Origin: ZC4RG35 sp964571765
GTDB lineage: Bacteria; Actinomycetota; Acidimicrobiia; Spongiisociales; ZC4RG35
Direction of reading: 5' to 3'
DNA length: 64,000 bases
Assembly (NCBI GenBank): GCA_964571765.1
Contig: CAZNDH010000003.1
Location: 1 to 64,000, forward strand
In this document: piece by piece, positions 6,978 through 15,870 of the stretch
Numbering within the stretch: the first letter of the stretch is position 1
How the letters are laid out: each line of letters starts with the position of its first letter
Notes under the pieces: generated by a model
Databases searched by the model: none
What the model was told of the DNA's origin: nothing
What the model saw: the letters and a program-made list of their open reading frames with translations, nothing else
Translations under genes and position numbers: made by a program

Positions 6978-7661
6978 TCAGTTATCCCAGTCGATGCCAT
7001 TCGCCAGGAGGTCGGGGCGACGCTCCTCGGTGCGGCGGAGACGCTGCTCATCTCTCCACTCCTCGATCAAGCGATGGTCGCCACTGATGAGCACCTCGGG
7101 CACTTTCCACCCTCGGAAGTCGGCCGGCCTGGTGTATACCGGCTCCTCGAGGAGGCCGTCGCGAAATGACTCCCGCACGGTCGACTCCGGGTTGCCCACC
7201 ACCCCGGGAAGAAGTCGGGCAATGCCTTCGATGGCGGCGGCCGCGGCCACTTCGCCTCCGGCGAGCACGTAGTCACCCAGACTGACTTCCTCCTCGACGT
7301 AGTGGTCTATCACCCGCTGGTCGACTCCTTCGTACCGCCCGCAGATGAAGGTGACCGCGGGGAGAGAGGCCCAACGGTCGAGGGTCCGCTGGGTCATCCG
7401 GCTCCCCGCGGGGGTGAAGAGGACACGTTGGGTGCCGGAGAGGGGCTCCAGCGCCGAAGCCAGCGGCTCGATCATCATCACCATGCCCGGCCCGCCCCCG
7501 AAAGGGGCGTCGTCGAGCTGGTGGTGCCGGCCCAGCCCGTGGGCCCGGAGGTCGACCAATTCGACCTCGAGGGCCCCGTCCTCGATGGCCCGGGCCACGA
7601 TCGACACCGAGAGCGGCCCCGAGAACCACTCGGGGAACATGGTGACGACGTTGACTTCCAC
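6978..7661 (-). CDS. trmD: tRNA (guanine-37-N1)-methyltransferase TrmD
   Basis: Methylates G37 next to the anticodon, preventing +1 frameshifting. At 227 residues it shows VVTMFPEWF, the substrate loop HHQLDDAPFGGGPGMVM, the trefoil-knot SAM-binding segments FICGRYEGVDQRV and SLGDYVLAGGEVAA, and the C-terminal LISGDHRLIEEWR. The GTG start lies 7 bp after the thiolase stop, so trmD seems to be transcribed from the thiolase promoter rather than from the ffh-rimM side. Confidence 0.97.
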   Translation of the reverse strand: MEVNVVTMFPEWFSGPLSVSIVARAIEDGALEVELVDLRAHGLGRHHQLDDAPFGGGPGMVMMIEPLASALEPLSGTQRVLFTPAGSRMTQRTLDRWASLPAVTFICGRYEGVDQRVIDHYVEEEVSLGDYVLAGGEVAAAAAIEGIARLLPGVVGNPESTVRESFRDGLLEEPVYTRPADFRGWKVPEVLISGDHRLIEEWRDEQRLRRTEERRPDLLANGIDWDN

Positions 7662-7668
7662 GCTGAGC

Positions 7669-8832
7669 CTAGGAGAGGCGCTCCACGATCATCGCCATTC
7701 CCTGGCCGCCGCCGACGCACATGGTCTCCAGACCGAAGGTGCCGTCCAGAGTGCGGAGATCGTTGAGCAGTGTGCCCATGATCCGGGCCCCGGTCATCCC
7801 GAAAGGGTGCCCGAGGGCGATCGCCCCACCGTGGGGGTTGAGAAGGTCCATTTCGATCCCGAGCTGGTCGACGCTGGCCAGCACCTGGGCGGCGAAGGCT
7901 TCATTCATCTCGATGACGTCGATGTCGGAAAGGCTCATCCCCGCCTGGTCGAGGACCTTGCGGACCGCGGGCACCGGCCCCACCCCCATGTACTCCGGCT
8001 CGACGCCGGCCACCGAGGAGGCCACAATCCTCGCCATCGGGGTGAGTCCCAGTTCGGCGGCTCGGGTACCGGACATCACCAGCACCGCGGCGGCCCCGTC
8101 GTTGAGAGGACAGGAGTTGCCCGCGGTCACGGTGCCCCCTGGCTTGAAGGCCGGCTCTAGCTCGGCAAGCCTCTCCAGGGTGGTGTTGGGGCGGGGGCCG
8201 TCGTCGGCAGTGATCGTCCGCCCGTCGGGGACGGTCACCGGCTCGATCTCGGCGTCGAAGAACCCGTTCTTCTGGGCCTCGACCGCCCGGTCCTGGGACC
8301 GCTTGGCGAACTCGTCCTGACGCTCCCGGGTGATTCGGTACCTCTCGGCGACGTTCTCGGCGGTGTTACCCATGGGTATGTAGACGCTGTTGATGAAGTC
8401 GTCCCGGCCCGGGTCGGTGAAACGGGGGTTGAGGTCGTCGCTGTCGAAGCCTTTCCCGTAGGTACGGGTCACCGACTCGACCCCGGCGGCGACAAAAGTG
8501 TCACCCTCCCCCTGCCTGATGGCGTGGAAGGCCATGCGGATGGTCTGCAGCGACGAGGCGCAGAACCGGTTGACGGTGGTGGCGGGAACGGTGTCGGGCA
8601 TGCCCCCGAGGAGAGAGGCCGGGCGGGCGACGTTGTACCCCTGCTCGTGGTGGGTCAGGGCACACCCCACCATGACATCGTCGACTGAGGCCCGATCGAC
8701 CTGGGGCACACGGTTCATCACCGCGTCGATGGCCAAACCCGCCAGGTCGTCGGCGCGTACCTCGATCAGCGACCCCTTGTAGGCCCGCCCGATCGGGGTC
8801 CGGGCGGTGGCGACGATTACGGCTTCCGTCAT
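7669..8832 (-). CDS. thiolase family protein (acetyl-CoA C-acyltransferase)
   Basis: A 387-residue thiolase. The nucleophilic cysteine sits in VNRFCASSLQTI (near residue 90), the second active-site region is EMNEAFAAQVLA, the histidine is in HGGAIALGHPFGMTGAR and the second cysteine in ETMCVGGGQGMAM. It could act degradatively (beta-oxidation) or in condensation; sequence alone does not decide. Its ATG has AAGGAG 8 nt upstream (8841-8846), and a TAGGTT hexamer lies at 8863-8868, so unlike many genes here it has a conventional leader. It is placed directly before trmD-rplS-lepB, which is an unusual position for a fatty-acid gene. Confidence 0.95.
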   Translation of the reverse strand: MTEAVIVATARTPIGRAYKGSLIEVRADDLAGLAIDAVMNRVPQVDRASVDDVMVGCALTHHEQGYNVARPASLLGGMPDTVPATTVNRFCASSLQTIRMAFHAIRQGEGDTFVAAGVESVTRTYGKGFDSDDLNPRFTDPGRDDFINSVYIPMGNTAENVAERYRITRERQDEFAKRSQDRAVEAQKNGFFDAEIEPVTVPDGRTITADDGPRPNTTLERLAELEPAFKPGGTVTAGNSCPLNDGAAAVLVMSGTRAAELGLTPMARIVASSVAGVEPEYMGVGPVPAVRKVLDQAGMSLSDIDVIEMNEAFAAQVLASVDQLGIEMDLLNPHGGAIALGHPFGMTGARIMGTLLNDLRTLDGTFGLETMCVGGGQGMAMIVERLS

Positions 8833-8840
8833 CCCATCGA

Positions 8841-8868
8841 CTCCTTGAGACGTGTCGGAACCAACCTA
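8841..8868 (-). promoter_or_regulatory. -10 hexamer and ribosome binding site of the thiolase-trmD operon
   Basis: On the minus strand TAGGTT (8863-8868) is followed by AAGGAG (8841-8846), 8 nt before the ATG. This is a leadered start, in contrast to the leaderless pattern seen at many other operon heads. Confidence 0.45.
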
Positions 8869-8896
8869 ACGGTGGTCTCCCCGGTAGAGCGACGCC

Positions 8897-8943
8897 ATGC
8901 ATTTGCACCAGGGTGCGGAAAACGCGACCGAGAGCAAATGCAT
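8897..8943. repeat. inverted repeat in the divergent thiolase/lipoprotein promoter region
   Basis: ATGCATTTGC (8897-8906) and its exact complement GCAAATGCAT (8934-8943) are separated by 27 bp, and GCACC/GGTGC forms a small nested hairpin at 8905-8916. The arms are AT-rich against a GC-rich background. The site lies 30 bp upstream of the thiolase hexamer and 27 bp upstream of the lipoprotein hexamer, so it could be a regulator binding site. Confidence 0.5.
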
Positions 8944-8969
8944 CGGCACCACTAGGAACGGCCCGTCCG

Positions 8970-8975
8970 TATCCT
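8970..8975 (+). promoter_or_regulatory. -10-like hexamer upstream of the lipoprotein gene
   Basis: TATCCT 10 nt before the ATG at 8986, with no Shine-Dalgarno. This would give a leaderless or very short-leader mRNA. Confidence 0.35.
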
Positions 8976-8985
8976 GCCCCCGGTC

Positions 8986-10053
8986 ATGCGCCACACTCGT
9001 CTCATCGCCCCGCTGGTCGTCCTCCTCGTAGCCTGTGGCGGCGTGGCCGGGACCACCACCACTACCACCCCTGCCTCCCCACCCACCTCGGTCCCGACTA
9101 CGTCCACCACCGCGCCTTCACCCACCACGACCATACCCATCGGCGAGGGCGTGCTTCCCGTGGCCCTCGACCACATGCCGGACACCTGGGTGGAGGCGTT
9201 CTTCATCCCTTACGGGGAGACCCCGGACACCCTGGGAACCCATCTCGGCGGCGACGGTGAGGGCATACCCTTCGGACCCGAGTACGGCGCGCAGGCCCCC
9301 GACGGGACCTGGTGGTTCCTCGACGTGGCCAACTTCAGGGTCGCCCACTTCTCGGAGGACGGCGAGTATCTCGACGAAGTACCGGTTCCCGAGTCGATGC
9401 TGGTCAACGGCATCTACTTCCAGTACGCCTTCCCCAAGGTGATGAACGACGGCACCGTCCTGGCCTCCAGGCTCGGCGCCGGGGACACCGTGTTTCTCCG
9501 CATCAGGGACGGCCAGATCGACTCGTTCTCGGTCCCGATCGAGATGACGCCGCGAGCGGACGATGGCGAGGTCCTGTACGGCTTGACCTTCGGGGAGGAC
9601 TCGTCGTTGGTCTCGGTCGATCCCGAGGGAGCGACCTCCCAGGCCGTCGAATGGTTCACCAGCCGGGACGGGAGGCGGTTCGCGGTGACGGCAGGAGCCG
9701 ATGGCCTGGGGGTGGTGCTCCCCGATGCTTCTCCCCCAGCCAACATCGAACTCGACTTCGAGGCGGGTGAGATCGGTGGGCCTGCCTACTTGATGGTCGA
9801 GGTGGCGACCGGGATCGACGGGACCATGCACCTGTTCTTCCTCGGATTCCCGGAGCGGGACGAGAGCATCCAACTCGCCGGCTACATGACCGTCTCCCCC
9901 GATGGCCAGATCGGGCGAATGGAGCCGATGATCAACCCCTTCTCCGTCTCCGATCCGGGAACGCCCACCCGTCTCGGAGTGCGCCCCGGGACCTCCGACG
10001 TCACCTTCATGCACATCGGGGACGACGGGGTCCGGGTCTTCACCAGGCGCTGA
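8986..10053 (+). CDS. Thr-rich lipoprotein with a probable beta-propeller-like domain
   Basis: A 355-residue predicted lipoprotein. A lipobox LLVAC at residues 13-17 follows a short hydrophobic signal. A low-complexity Thr/Pro/Ser linker (about residues 24-50) leads to an extracytoplasmic domain with repeated strand-turn segments such as DGTWWFLDVANFRVAHFSED, DGTVLASRLG and DGQIGRMEPM. These resemble NHL or six-bladed propeller blades, though I cannot confirm the fold. I do not recognise a family. It is transcribed opposite to the flanking ribosomal operon and ends 7 bp from the convergent DUF4097-like gene. The Thr-rich linker is shared in style with the proteins at 16652 and 58227. Confidence 0.8.
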   Translation: MRHTRLIAPLVVLLVACGGVAGTTTTTTPASPPTSVPTTSTTAPSPTTTIPIGEGVLPVALDHMPDTWVEAFFIPYGETPDTLGTHLGGDGEGIPFGPEYGAQAPDGTWWFLDVANFRVAHFSEDGEYLDEVPVPESMLVNGIYFQYAFPKVMNDGTVLASRLGAGDTVFLRIRDGQIDSFSVPIEMTPRADDGEVLYGLTFGEDSSLVSVDPEGATSQAVEWFTSRDGRRFAVTAGADGLGVVLPDASPPANIELDFEAGEIGGPAYLMVEVATGIDGTMHLFFLGFPERDESIQLAGYMTVSPDGQIGRMEPMINPFSVSDPGTPTRLGVRPGTSDVTFMHIGDDGVRVFTRR

Positions 10054-10060
10054 GCCGCCC

Positions 10061-10906
10061 TCAGTCGCGGTAGCCGGCGGTGATGTCCCCGTTGGAGGTG
10101 GACAGTGTCATCGACGATGTCGAAGCCGGGTCGGTTCGGATGTCGATCCGGGTCTGTCCGTTCGAGGTCGAGGCCGAAACCGCGTAGGCCGGTGAGTCGG
10201 ATGGGACCATCACCTCGACCTCGCCGTTGCTCGACCTGGCGCTGACCCTTGTCGGAGAGGCGTCGAAGTGCAGGGATACCCGTCCATTGCTGGTCCGCAC
10301 CTCGACCTCAGGCGATCGAAGGCCGGTGGCAATGATCCTCCCGTTCGAGGTCCTGGCGTCGACGCGGACGGATTCCACCCGGTCCAGGGTGATGGGGCCG
10401 TTCGATGTGGACACATCGACCAGGCCGTCGATCCCGGTCAGGGTGATAGGGCCGTTGGAGGTGCCGCCGGTGATCGAGGTTCCCTCGGGGACCCTGATCG
10501 AGTACGAGCCCCGGCATCCTGTGCCGATAACTGGAGGGCAGTCGTACTCGAGCCGGAGGTTCACCCCCACCTGCTCCGAGGTTGGGGTCCCGCCCATGAA
10601 CCCCACGGTCACCGAGCGATCGACCACCACCTCGCTGCCCCCGACGGTGACCTCAACCGAGGCGCTGTCCAGGTCGAGGGTGATGCTGGTCACACCCTGG
10701 AAGCGCTCGTTGATCTGCTCGCCCTCCGGGTCGACCAGGCCGAGCAGCGCATAGACACCACCGGCCACCAGGACCACACCGATCAAGGCCCTGGTCTGCC
10801 AGGGCCAGCGGCGGCTCGGCTGCGCAGCGGCGGGCACCCCATCGTTGGTCGGCCCATCCGGCAGGTCGGATGGGGGCCCGAGGTCAGGCGTCTCGTGTTC
10901 GGTCAT
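10061..10906 (-). CDS. DUF4097-like membrane-anchored beta-strand repeat protein
   Basis: A 281-residue protein with a polar cytoplasmic N-terminus, one transmembrane helix (ALIGVVLVAGGVYALLGLV, about residues 46-64) and an exported repeat domain. Seven near-identical turns (TSNG or SSNG) recur about every 18-22 residues, for example TSNGPITL twice, TSNGRII, TSNGRVSL, SSNGEVEV, TSNGQTRI and TSNGDITA. This resembles the right-handed beta-helix of the DUF4097/DUF4098 'adhesin' family. The function is unknown. The upstream open frame overlaps rimM and is not used; the ATG at 10906 follows a TAGCCT hexamer by 8 nt that begins on the rimM stop codon, so it probably has its own leaderless promoter. 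Confidence 0.85.
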   Translation of the reverse strand: MTEHETPDLGPPSDLPDGPTNDGVPAAAQPSRRWPWQTRALIGVVLVAGGVYALLGLVDPEGEQINERFQGVTSITLDLDSASVEVTVGGSEVVVDRSVTVGFMGGTPTSEQVGVNLRLEYDCPPVIGTGCRGSYSIRVPEGTSITGGTSNGPITLTGIDGLVDVSTSNGPITLDRVESVRVDARTSNGRIIATGLRSPEVEVRTSNGRVSLHFDASPTRVSARSSNGEVEVMVPSDSPAYAVSASTSNGQTRIDIRTDPASTSSMTLSTSNGDITAGYRD

Positions 10907-10914
10907 GGGACGAC

Positions 10915-10920
10915 AGGCTA
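10915..10920 (-). promoter_or_regulatory. -10 hexamer overlapping the rimM stop codon
   Basis: TAGCCT on the minus strand; its first three bases are the rimM TAG stop. It lies 8 nt before the ATG of the DUF4097-like gene. Confidence 0.45.
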
Positions 10921-11394
10921 AGCGCCCGAGGACCCATCCGGGATCAGCCCTTCGATTGGGACGATCTCTAGGTATCCGTCGTCGACCTCTACCACTGGCA
11001 CCAGGTCTTCGACGAAAGGCACCCTGAACACCAGCCCATCCCTCTCCACGACGAGCCGATCCTGGGTGGGCCCGTGTTCGACGGCGGTGACCACCCCGCC
11101 GGTGGGTCGGACCTCGAGGCCGACCAGGTCCTCGGGCCAAAACTCCCCGACCTCGAGAGGACGACGTTCGGTCACGAAGACGTCCCGGTTGCGGATCCTC
11201 TCGGCAGCGGTGCGATCGTCGACGCCCACGAACGCCACCTGGAATCCCCGATCGGTGGGACGGGTCTCCCTCACCTCATGACGGTCTTGGTCCAGATAGA
11301 CCGTCGACCCCGGCTCGAAGTGGACCAGGTCCGTGGCGTCCACATACAAACCGAGGAACCCCTCGAGCCCGTGAGGTCGGCCGAGCCGGGCCAC
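10918..11394 (-). CDS. rimM: 16S rRNA processing protein RimM
   Basis: RimM helps mature the 30S head and binds S19. The 158-residue product begins VARLGRPHGLEGFLGLYVD, the usual RimM N-terminal barrel, includes VAFVGVDDRTAAERIRNRDV, and ends with the PRC-barrel half (FWPEDLVGLEVRP, VPFVEDLVPVVEVDDGYLEI). The reading frame extends upstream through khpA, but the GTG at 11394, 16 bp after the khpA stop, gives the family N-terminus. Normally rimM is followed by trmD; here the two are about 3.2 kb apart. Confidence 0.93.
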   Translation of the reverse strand: MARLGRPHGLEGFLGLYVDATDLVHFEPGSTVYLDQDRHEVRETRPTDRGFQVAFVGVDDRTAAERIRNRDVFVTERRPLEVGEFWPEDLVGLEVRPTGGVVTAVEHGPTQDRLVVERDGLVFRVPFVEDLVPVVEVDDGYLEIVPIEGLIPDGSSGA

Positions 11395-11410
11395 TCGGGC
11401 ACGGGGCAGG

Positions 11411-11662
11411 TCAGTCGAGGAACTCAACCCCGGCGGTGATCCCTTCCTCCTCACCGGCAGCCGCCGCGGCAGCGCGAATCGCCTTGGCCACCCGGCCCCG
11501 GCGGCCGATGACCCGGCCCATATCACCTTTGGCAGTGCGAACCTCGGCGACAACCTCGGATGGGCCCTGCTCGACGATCTCCACCGCCACCGCCTCGGGA
11601 TCATCGACAATGCTGCGCACCACGTAGGCGACCACCCGCTCCACGATGTCACCGCGCGCCAC
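11411..11662 (-). CDS. khpA: KH-domain RNA-binding protein KhpA
   Basis: An 83-residue single KH domain with the RNA-binding GxxG loop in GRVIGRRGRVAKAIR. The start MARGDIVERVVAYVVRSIVD is the usual KhpA N-terminus. In Gram-positive bacteria KhpA partners KhpB/EloR and influences cell elongation and RNA metabolism. Encoded between rpsP (2 bp gap) and rimM as in most actinobacteria and firmicutes. Confidence 0.93.
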   Translation of the reverse strand: MARGDIVERVVAYVVRSIVDDPEAVAVEIVEQGPSEVVAEVRTAKGDMGRVIGRRGRVAKAIRAAAAAAGEEEGITAGVEFLD

Positions 11663-11664
11663 GG

Positions 11665-12063
11665 CTACTCCTCCTCCGTGGAGGCTCCGACGGCCTCAGG
11701 CTCATCCTGATCGGCCTCGGCGGCCGCCTCCGCGGCAGCCGGCTCGGACGGCGCCTGCGCGTCCGGTCCGGGGCCTTCCCCTCCGACCACGTGGACCTTC
11801 CCGGCACGAACCTTCATGGTGTCCATGACACCGGTGATGTTGAGCAACTTCTCCACGGTCTCGGTGGGCTGGGCGCCCTTGGCCAGCCAGTCGGCGGCCC
11901 TCTCCTTGTCGATCTCGATGAGCGACGGGTCGTGGAGCGGCTCGTACCTCCCGATCTGCTCGAGGTAACGGCTGTCGCGCTGGGCGCGCCCGTCCACCAC
12001 CACCACGCGGTACATGGGCTGCTTCTTCTTGCCCATCCGCATCAATCTCATCCTGACGGCCAT
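11665..12063 (-). CDS. rpsP: 30S ribosomal protein S16
   Basis: The first 85 residues are S16: AVRMRLMRMGKKKQPMYRVV, DGRAQRDSRYLEQIGRYEP, then ERAADWLAKGAQPTETVEKLL. The protein is 132 residues because of an acidic Ala/Glu/Pro-rich tail (about residues 88-132), a common extension in actinobacterial S16. The ATG at 12063 is preferred over the longer open frame because the family always begins with A-V-R/K-I/M-R-L. It lies 4 bp after ffh. Confidence 0.97.
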   Translation of the reverse strand: MAVRMRLMRMGKKKQPMYRVVVVDGRAQRDSRYLEQIGRYEPLHDPSLIEIDKERAADWLAKGAQPTETVEKLLNITGVMDTMKVRAGKVHVVGGEGPGPDAQAPSEPAAAEAAAEADQDEPEAVGASTEEE

Positions 12064-12067
12064 CGAT

Positions 12068-13417
<1,350 letters not shown>

Positions 13418-13423
13418 GAGGGC

Positions 13424-13429
13424 AGGTTA
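13424..13429 (-). promoter_or_regulatory. -10 hexamer of a leaderless ffh promoter
   Basis: TAACCT on the minus strand, 6 nt before the ffh ATG, with no ribosome binding site between them. Confidence 0.5.
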
Positions 13430-13527
13430 TGCGCGCCTCGTCCCTTTCTCTCTCAGTTCACATCAAGGGGAAAGGGTTGGGTCGCGAAGTCCTGGTCAGT
13501 AAGAGCGGCTTTTCCACGGGCGCGGCG

Positions 13528-14643
13528 GTGCGCCGTAGGATTGGCTCGATCGAACCGTTCCGCATCGCAGTGTCCGATACCGACCTAGCCGACCTCCGCG
13601 AACGGCTGGTTCACACCCGGCTCGGCACTGCACCGGTCGGAGAGCCCTGGGAGTCGGGTGTCGACTACGGCTACCTGAGAGTGTTGTTGGATCACTGGAG
13701 AACCGGCTTCGACTGGCGTGCCCGGGAGGAATGGATCAACTCATTTCCCCAGTTCCGGGTAGAGGTGGCGGGCACCATGCTGCATTTCGTCCGGGTGGCG
13801 CCCAACCCCGATACCCATCCCGACCCGACCCCGCTGATCGTCAGTCATGGGTGGCCGTACTCTTTCGTCGAGATGCTGGCCCTGGTCCCGCATCTGCCGG
13901 ATTTCGCCGTGGTGGTGCCGTCTCTGCCTGGCTACGGCTTCTCGGAGCCTTTGTCCGACCGACCGTTCACGTCGGACAACATCGCCCCGCTGTGGCACCG
14001 CCTCATGACCGAAGTCCTCGGCTACGAGAGATACTTCACCTATGGGGAAGATGTCGGCTGCGGGATCAGCGACTGGCTCGGTGCCCTCTACCCCGAATCA
14101 GTGGCCGGGATCTTCGCCACCCATCCTGCCTTCCCACCCGAGGAGAGACGACTCCACCTCACTGAAGCCGAGACCCGCTTCATCGATTGGCTTGAAGAGA
14201 AGTGGCGCACCGGCAGGGGGTACGCCCATGTCCAGGGGACCCGACCCGACACCCTGGCGGTGGGTCTCGACGACTCCCCCGCCGGCATGCTGGCCTGGAT
14301 CGTCGAGAAGCTCCACGAGTGGAGCGGACCGGAATTCGACGCCGTCTGGCCTCCCGACGACATCCTGACCACGGTCAGCCTCTACTGGTTCACCCGGACC
14401 ATAGGGTCCTCGTTCCTCCCCTACTACCACGGGAGGCTCGAGCCCGCGCTGCCCCAGATCACCGTCCCGGTCGGTGTATCCGTCCACTGGGGGGAACGGG
14501 GTTTCCCCCGGGAGTACGCCGAGCGAACCTACCTCGACATCCGGGCCTGGAAGGAGATCGGCCAGGGAGGCCATTTCACCGCGAAACAGACACCCGAACT
14601 GGTGGCGGCCGACCTGAGGGAATTCGTGGACTCGCTCCCCTGA
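13528..14643 (+). CDS. epoxide hydrolase (alpha/beta hydrolase, EHN domain)
   Basis: Hydrolyses epoxides to diols. The N-terminal EHN lid domain begins at IEPFRIAVSDTDLADLRERL. The hydrolase core has the oxyanion motif SHGWPYSF, SLPGYGFSEP, the nucleophile Asp in YGEDVGCGISDW and the catalytic His in GGHFTAKQTPELV. With the GTG at 13528 the product has 371 residues. The frame is open from 13429, but that would leave 11 bp to the divergent ffh start and add residues outside the family. A TAGGAT hexamer (13536-13541) lies 7 nt before an in-frame ATC at 13549, exactly where the conserved domain begins, so initiation at a rare ATC is possible. Confidence 0.85.
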   Translation: MRRRIGSIEPFRIAVSDTDLADLRERLVHTRLGTAPVGEPWESGVDYGYLRVLLDHWRTGFDWRAREEWINSFPQFRVEVAGTMLHFVRVAPNPDTHPDPTPLIVSHGWPYSFVEMLALVPHLPDFAVVVPSLPGYGFSEPLSDRPFTSDNIAPLWHRLMTEVLGYERYFTYGEDVGCGISDWLGALYPESVAGIFATHPAFPPEERRLHLTEAETRFIDWLEEKWRTGRGYAHVQGTRPDTLAVGLDDSPAGMLAWIVEKLHEWSGPEFDAVWPPDDILTTVSLYWFTRTIGSSFLPYYHGRLEPALPQITVPVGVSVHWGERGFPREYAERTYLDIRAWKEIGQGGHFTAKQTPELVAADLREFVDSLP

Positions 14644-14657
14644 GGTCAGAGGGAGAT

Positions 14658-14691
14658 GCGCCGGGCCGGAGGGCACCCTCCTGCCCGGCGC
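14658..14691. terminator. strong symmetric hairpin between convergent genes
   Basis: GCGCCGGGC (14658-14666) pairs with GCCCGGCGC (14683-14691). Inside, GGAGGG pairs with CCCTCC across a 2-nt centre, with a single C/T mismatch between the two stems. It sits between the 3' ends of the epoxide hydrolase and the anti-sigma-like gene and could terminate transcription from both sides. T-runs are short. Confidence 0.7.
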
Positions 14692-14701
14692 TTTCGCCAT
14701 A

Positions 14702-15292
14702 TCAGCCGCCGAAGGCGGCCTGGAAGGCGGCCCGAAGGTCGGGGGTGGCCGGACCGGAGAACCCGCAGTAGTTCACCGTCCCGTCGTGGGCGGTTATGAG
14801 ATAGTCACCACCGACGGTGAAGGGAATACCTCCGATCAGAGCCTCCATCCCGGTCGGGGCTTCGATCACCACCCGGTCGGCGTCGCCGCCGCGGTACCAG
14901 TTGATGACTTCCAACTCGACCGTGGATCCGTCGACTGATGTCACCGTGCCCTCGAAGGCAAGTGGGACCTTGGCGAGCTCCTCGACTGAGAAGACGATGC
15001 ACATGGCCATCGGGTCGTCGTGGCCCGCATCGAGGAAGAGGGGATCGCTCGCCGTGACTGGCGACCCGCCGCCGAGGGCAAAAGCCGCGGCCACCCCCGC
15101 CACCACCAACAGGGCTGCTGCCGCAGGGAGCCAACGATTGGGCGATACCGCCGACTCTCTCTTGTCCACTACTTGGGTACTCATGATTTGCTCCAATAGC
15201 TTCCGGGACGACGTTGTCGTCTCTGACTCTGTCGACACACCGGAGTGCATGGGATCGAGCCGGGCAAGCCGTTCTCTCATCTCATCAGTCAT
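14702..15292 (-). CDS. single-pass membrane protein, probable anti-sigma factor or sigma-linked exported protein
   Basis: A 196-residue protein with a cytoplasmic N-terminus (MTDEMRERLARLDPM), one transmembrane helix (LPAAAALLVVAGVAAAFAL, about residues 54-72) and an extracytoplasmic domain containing two cysteines (AMCIVFS and NYCGFSGP) that could form a disulfide. The start overlaps the stop of the ECF sigma gene (ATGA), the usual arrangement for a sigma factor and its membrane regulator. No clear zinc-binding anti-sigma (ZAS) motif is visible. I infer a regulatory role from context; the outer domain is unrecognised. Confidence 0.75.
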   Translation of the reverse strand: MTDEMRERLARLDPMHSGVSTESETTTSSRKLLEQIMSTQVVDKRESAVSPNRWLPAAAALLVVAGVAAAFALGGGSPVTASDPLFLDAGHDDPMAMCIVFSVEELAKVPLAFEGTVTSVDGSTVELEVINWYRGGDADRVVIEAPTGMEALIGGIPFTVGGDYLITAHDGTVNYCGFSGPATPDLRAAFQAAFGG

Positions 15293-15870
15293 TGCTGCTG
15301 CTCCTTGGGGTGTCGCTTTGTCCTGTGTCCGGCAGCGATCGGATCCTGTCGCATCATCTCCGTGGCCAGCTTCTTGCGAGCCCGACTAAGCCTGAGGGTG
15401 GCGGCGTTCACAGTGAGACCGAGTGCCGTCGCTATCTCCCTGGGCTCGAGGCCCTCCCAGGCCCACAGCCTGAGTAGCTCCCGATCGTTCTCGCCAAGTC
15501 GGCCGATGGCCGCCTCGAGTTCTGGGTCTTCAGACGCCGACGTTGCTTGCGGCGCCGAGCGCTCATGTTCCAGCCGCTCCACCAGTTGAAGGTGGCGCTT
15601 GCGACTCCGCCTCTGGTTGGCGGCAAGACGACGGGCCACCCCGTAGCTCCAGGGCAAGGGGTTGTCCTGGGGGACTTCGTCGAGCCGCCGCCACAGCACC
15701 ATGAGCGTCTCGGAGAGCACGTCGGAGGCATCCTCGGGATGGAGACGACGACGCAGGTAGCGCTGAAGGGGGTCGAACACTACGGCGACCACCGACTCGA
15801 ATCTGTCCCGGCGTTCGGGGCTGGAGGTCACTTGCGGGTGTTGTGTCCGGCCACCGGCGAATTCTGTCAC
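15289..15870 (-). CDS. ECF-type RNA polymerase sigma factor
   Basis: Region 2 is FDPLQRYLRRRLHPEDASDVLSETLMVLWRRLDEVP with the -10-recognition helix PLPWSYGVARRLAANQRRSR. Region 4 is LGENDRELLRLWAWEGLEPREIATALGLTVNAATLRLSRARKKL, a typical helix-turn-helix. The open frame extends far upstream, but the residues before about 15870 are not sigma-like. GTG codons at 15870 (193 aa) and 15831 (180 aa) are both plausible starts. It probably directs RNA polymerase to a stress or envelope regulon and is controlled by the coupled downstream membrane protein. Confidence 0.9.
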   Translation of the reverse strand: MTEFAGGRTQHPQVTSSPERRDRFESVVAVVFDPLQRYLRRRLHPEDASDVLSETLMVLWRRLDEVPQDNPLPWSYGVARRLAANQRRSRKRHLQLVERLEHERSAPQATSASEDPELEAAIGRLGENDRELLRLWAWEGLEPREIATALGLTVNAATLRLSRARKKLATEMMRQDPIAAGHRTKRHPKEQQQ

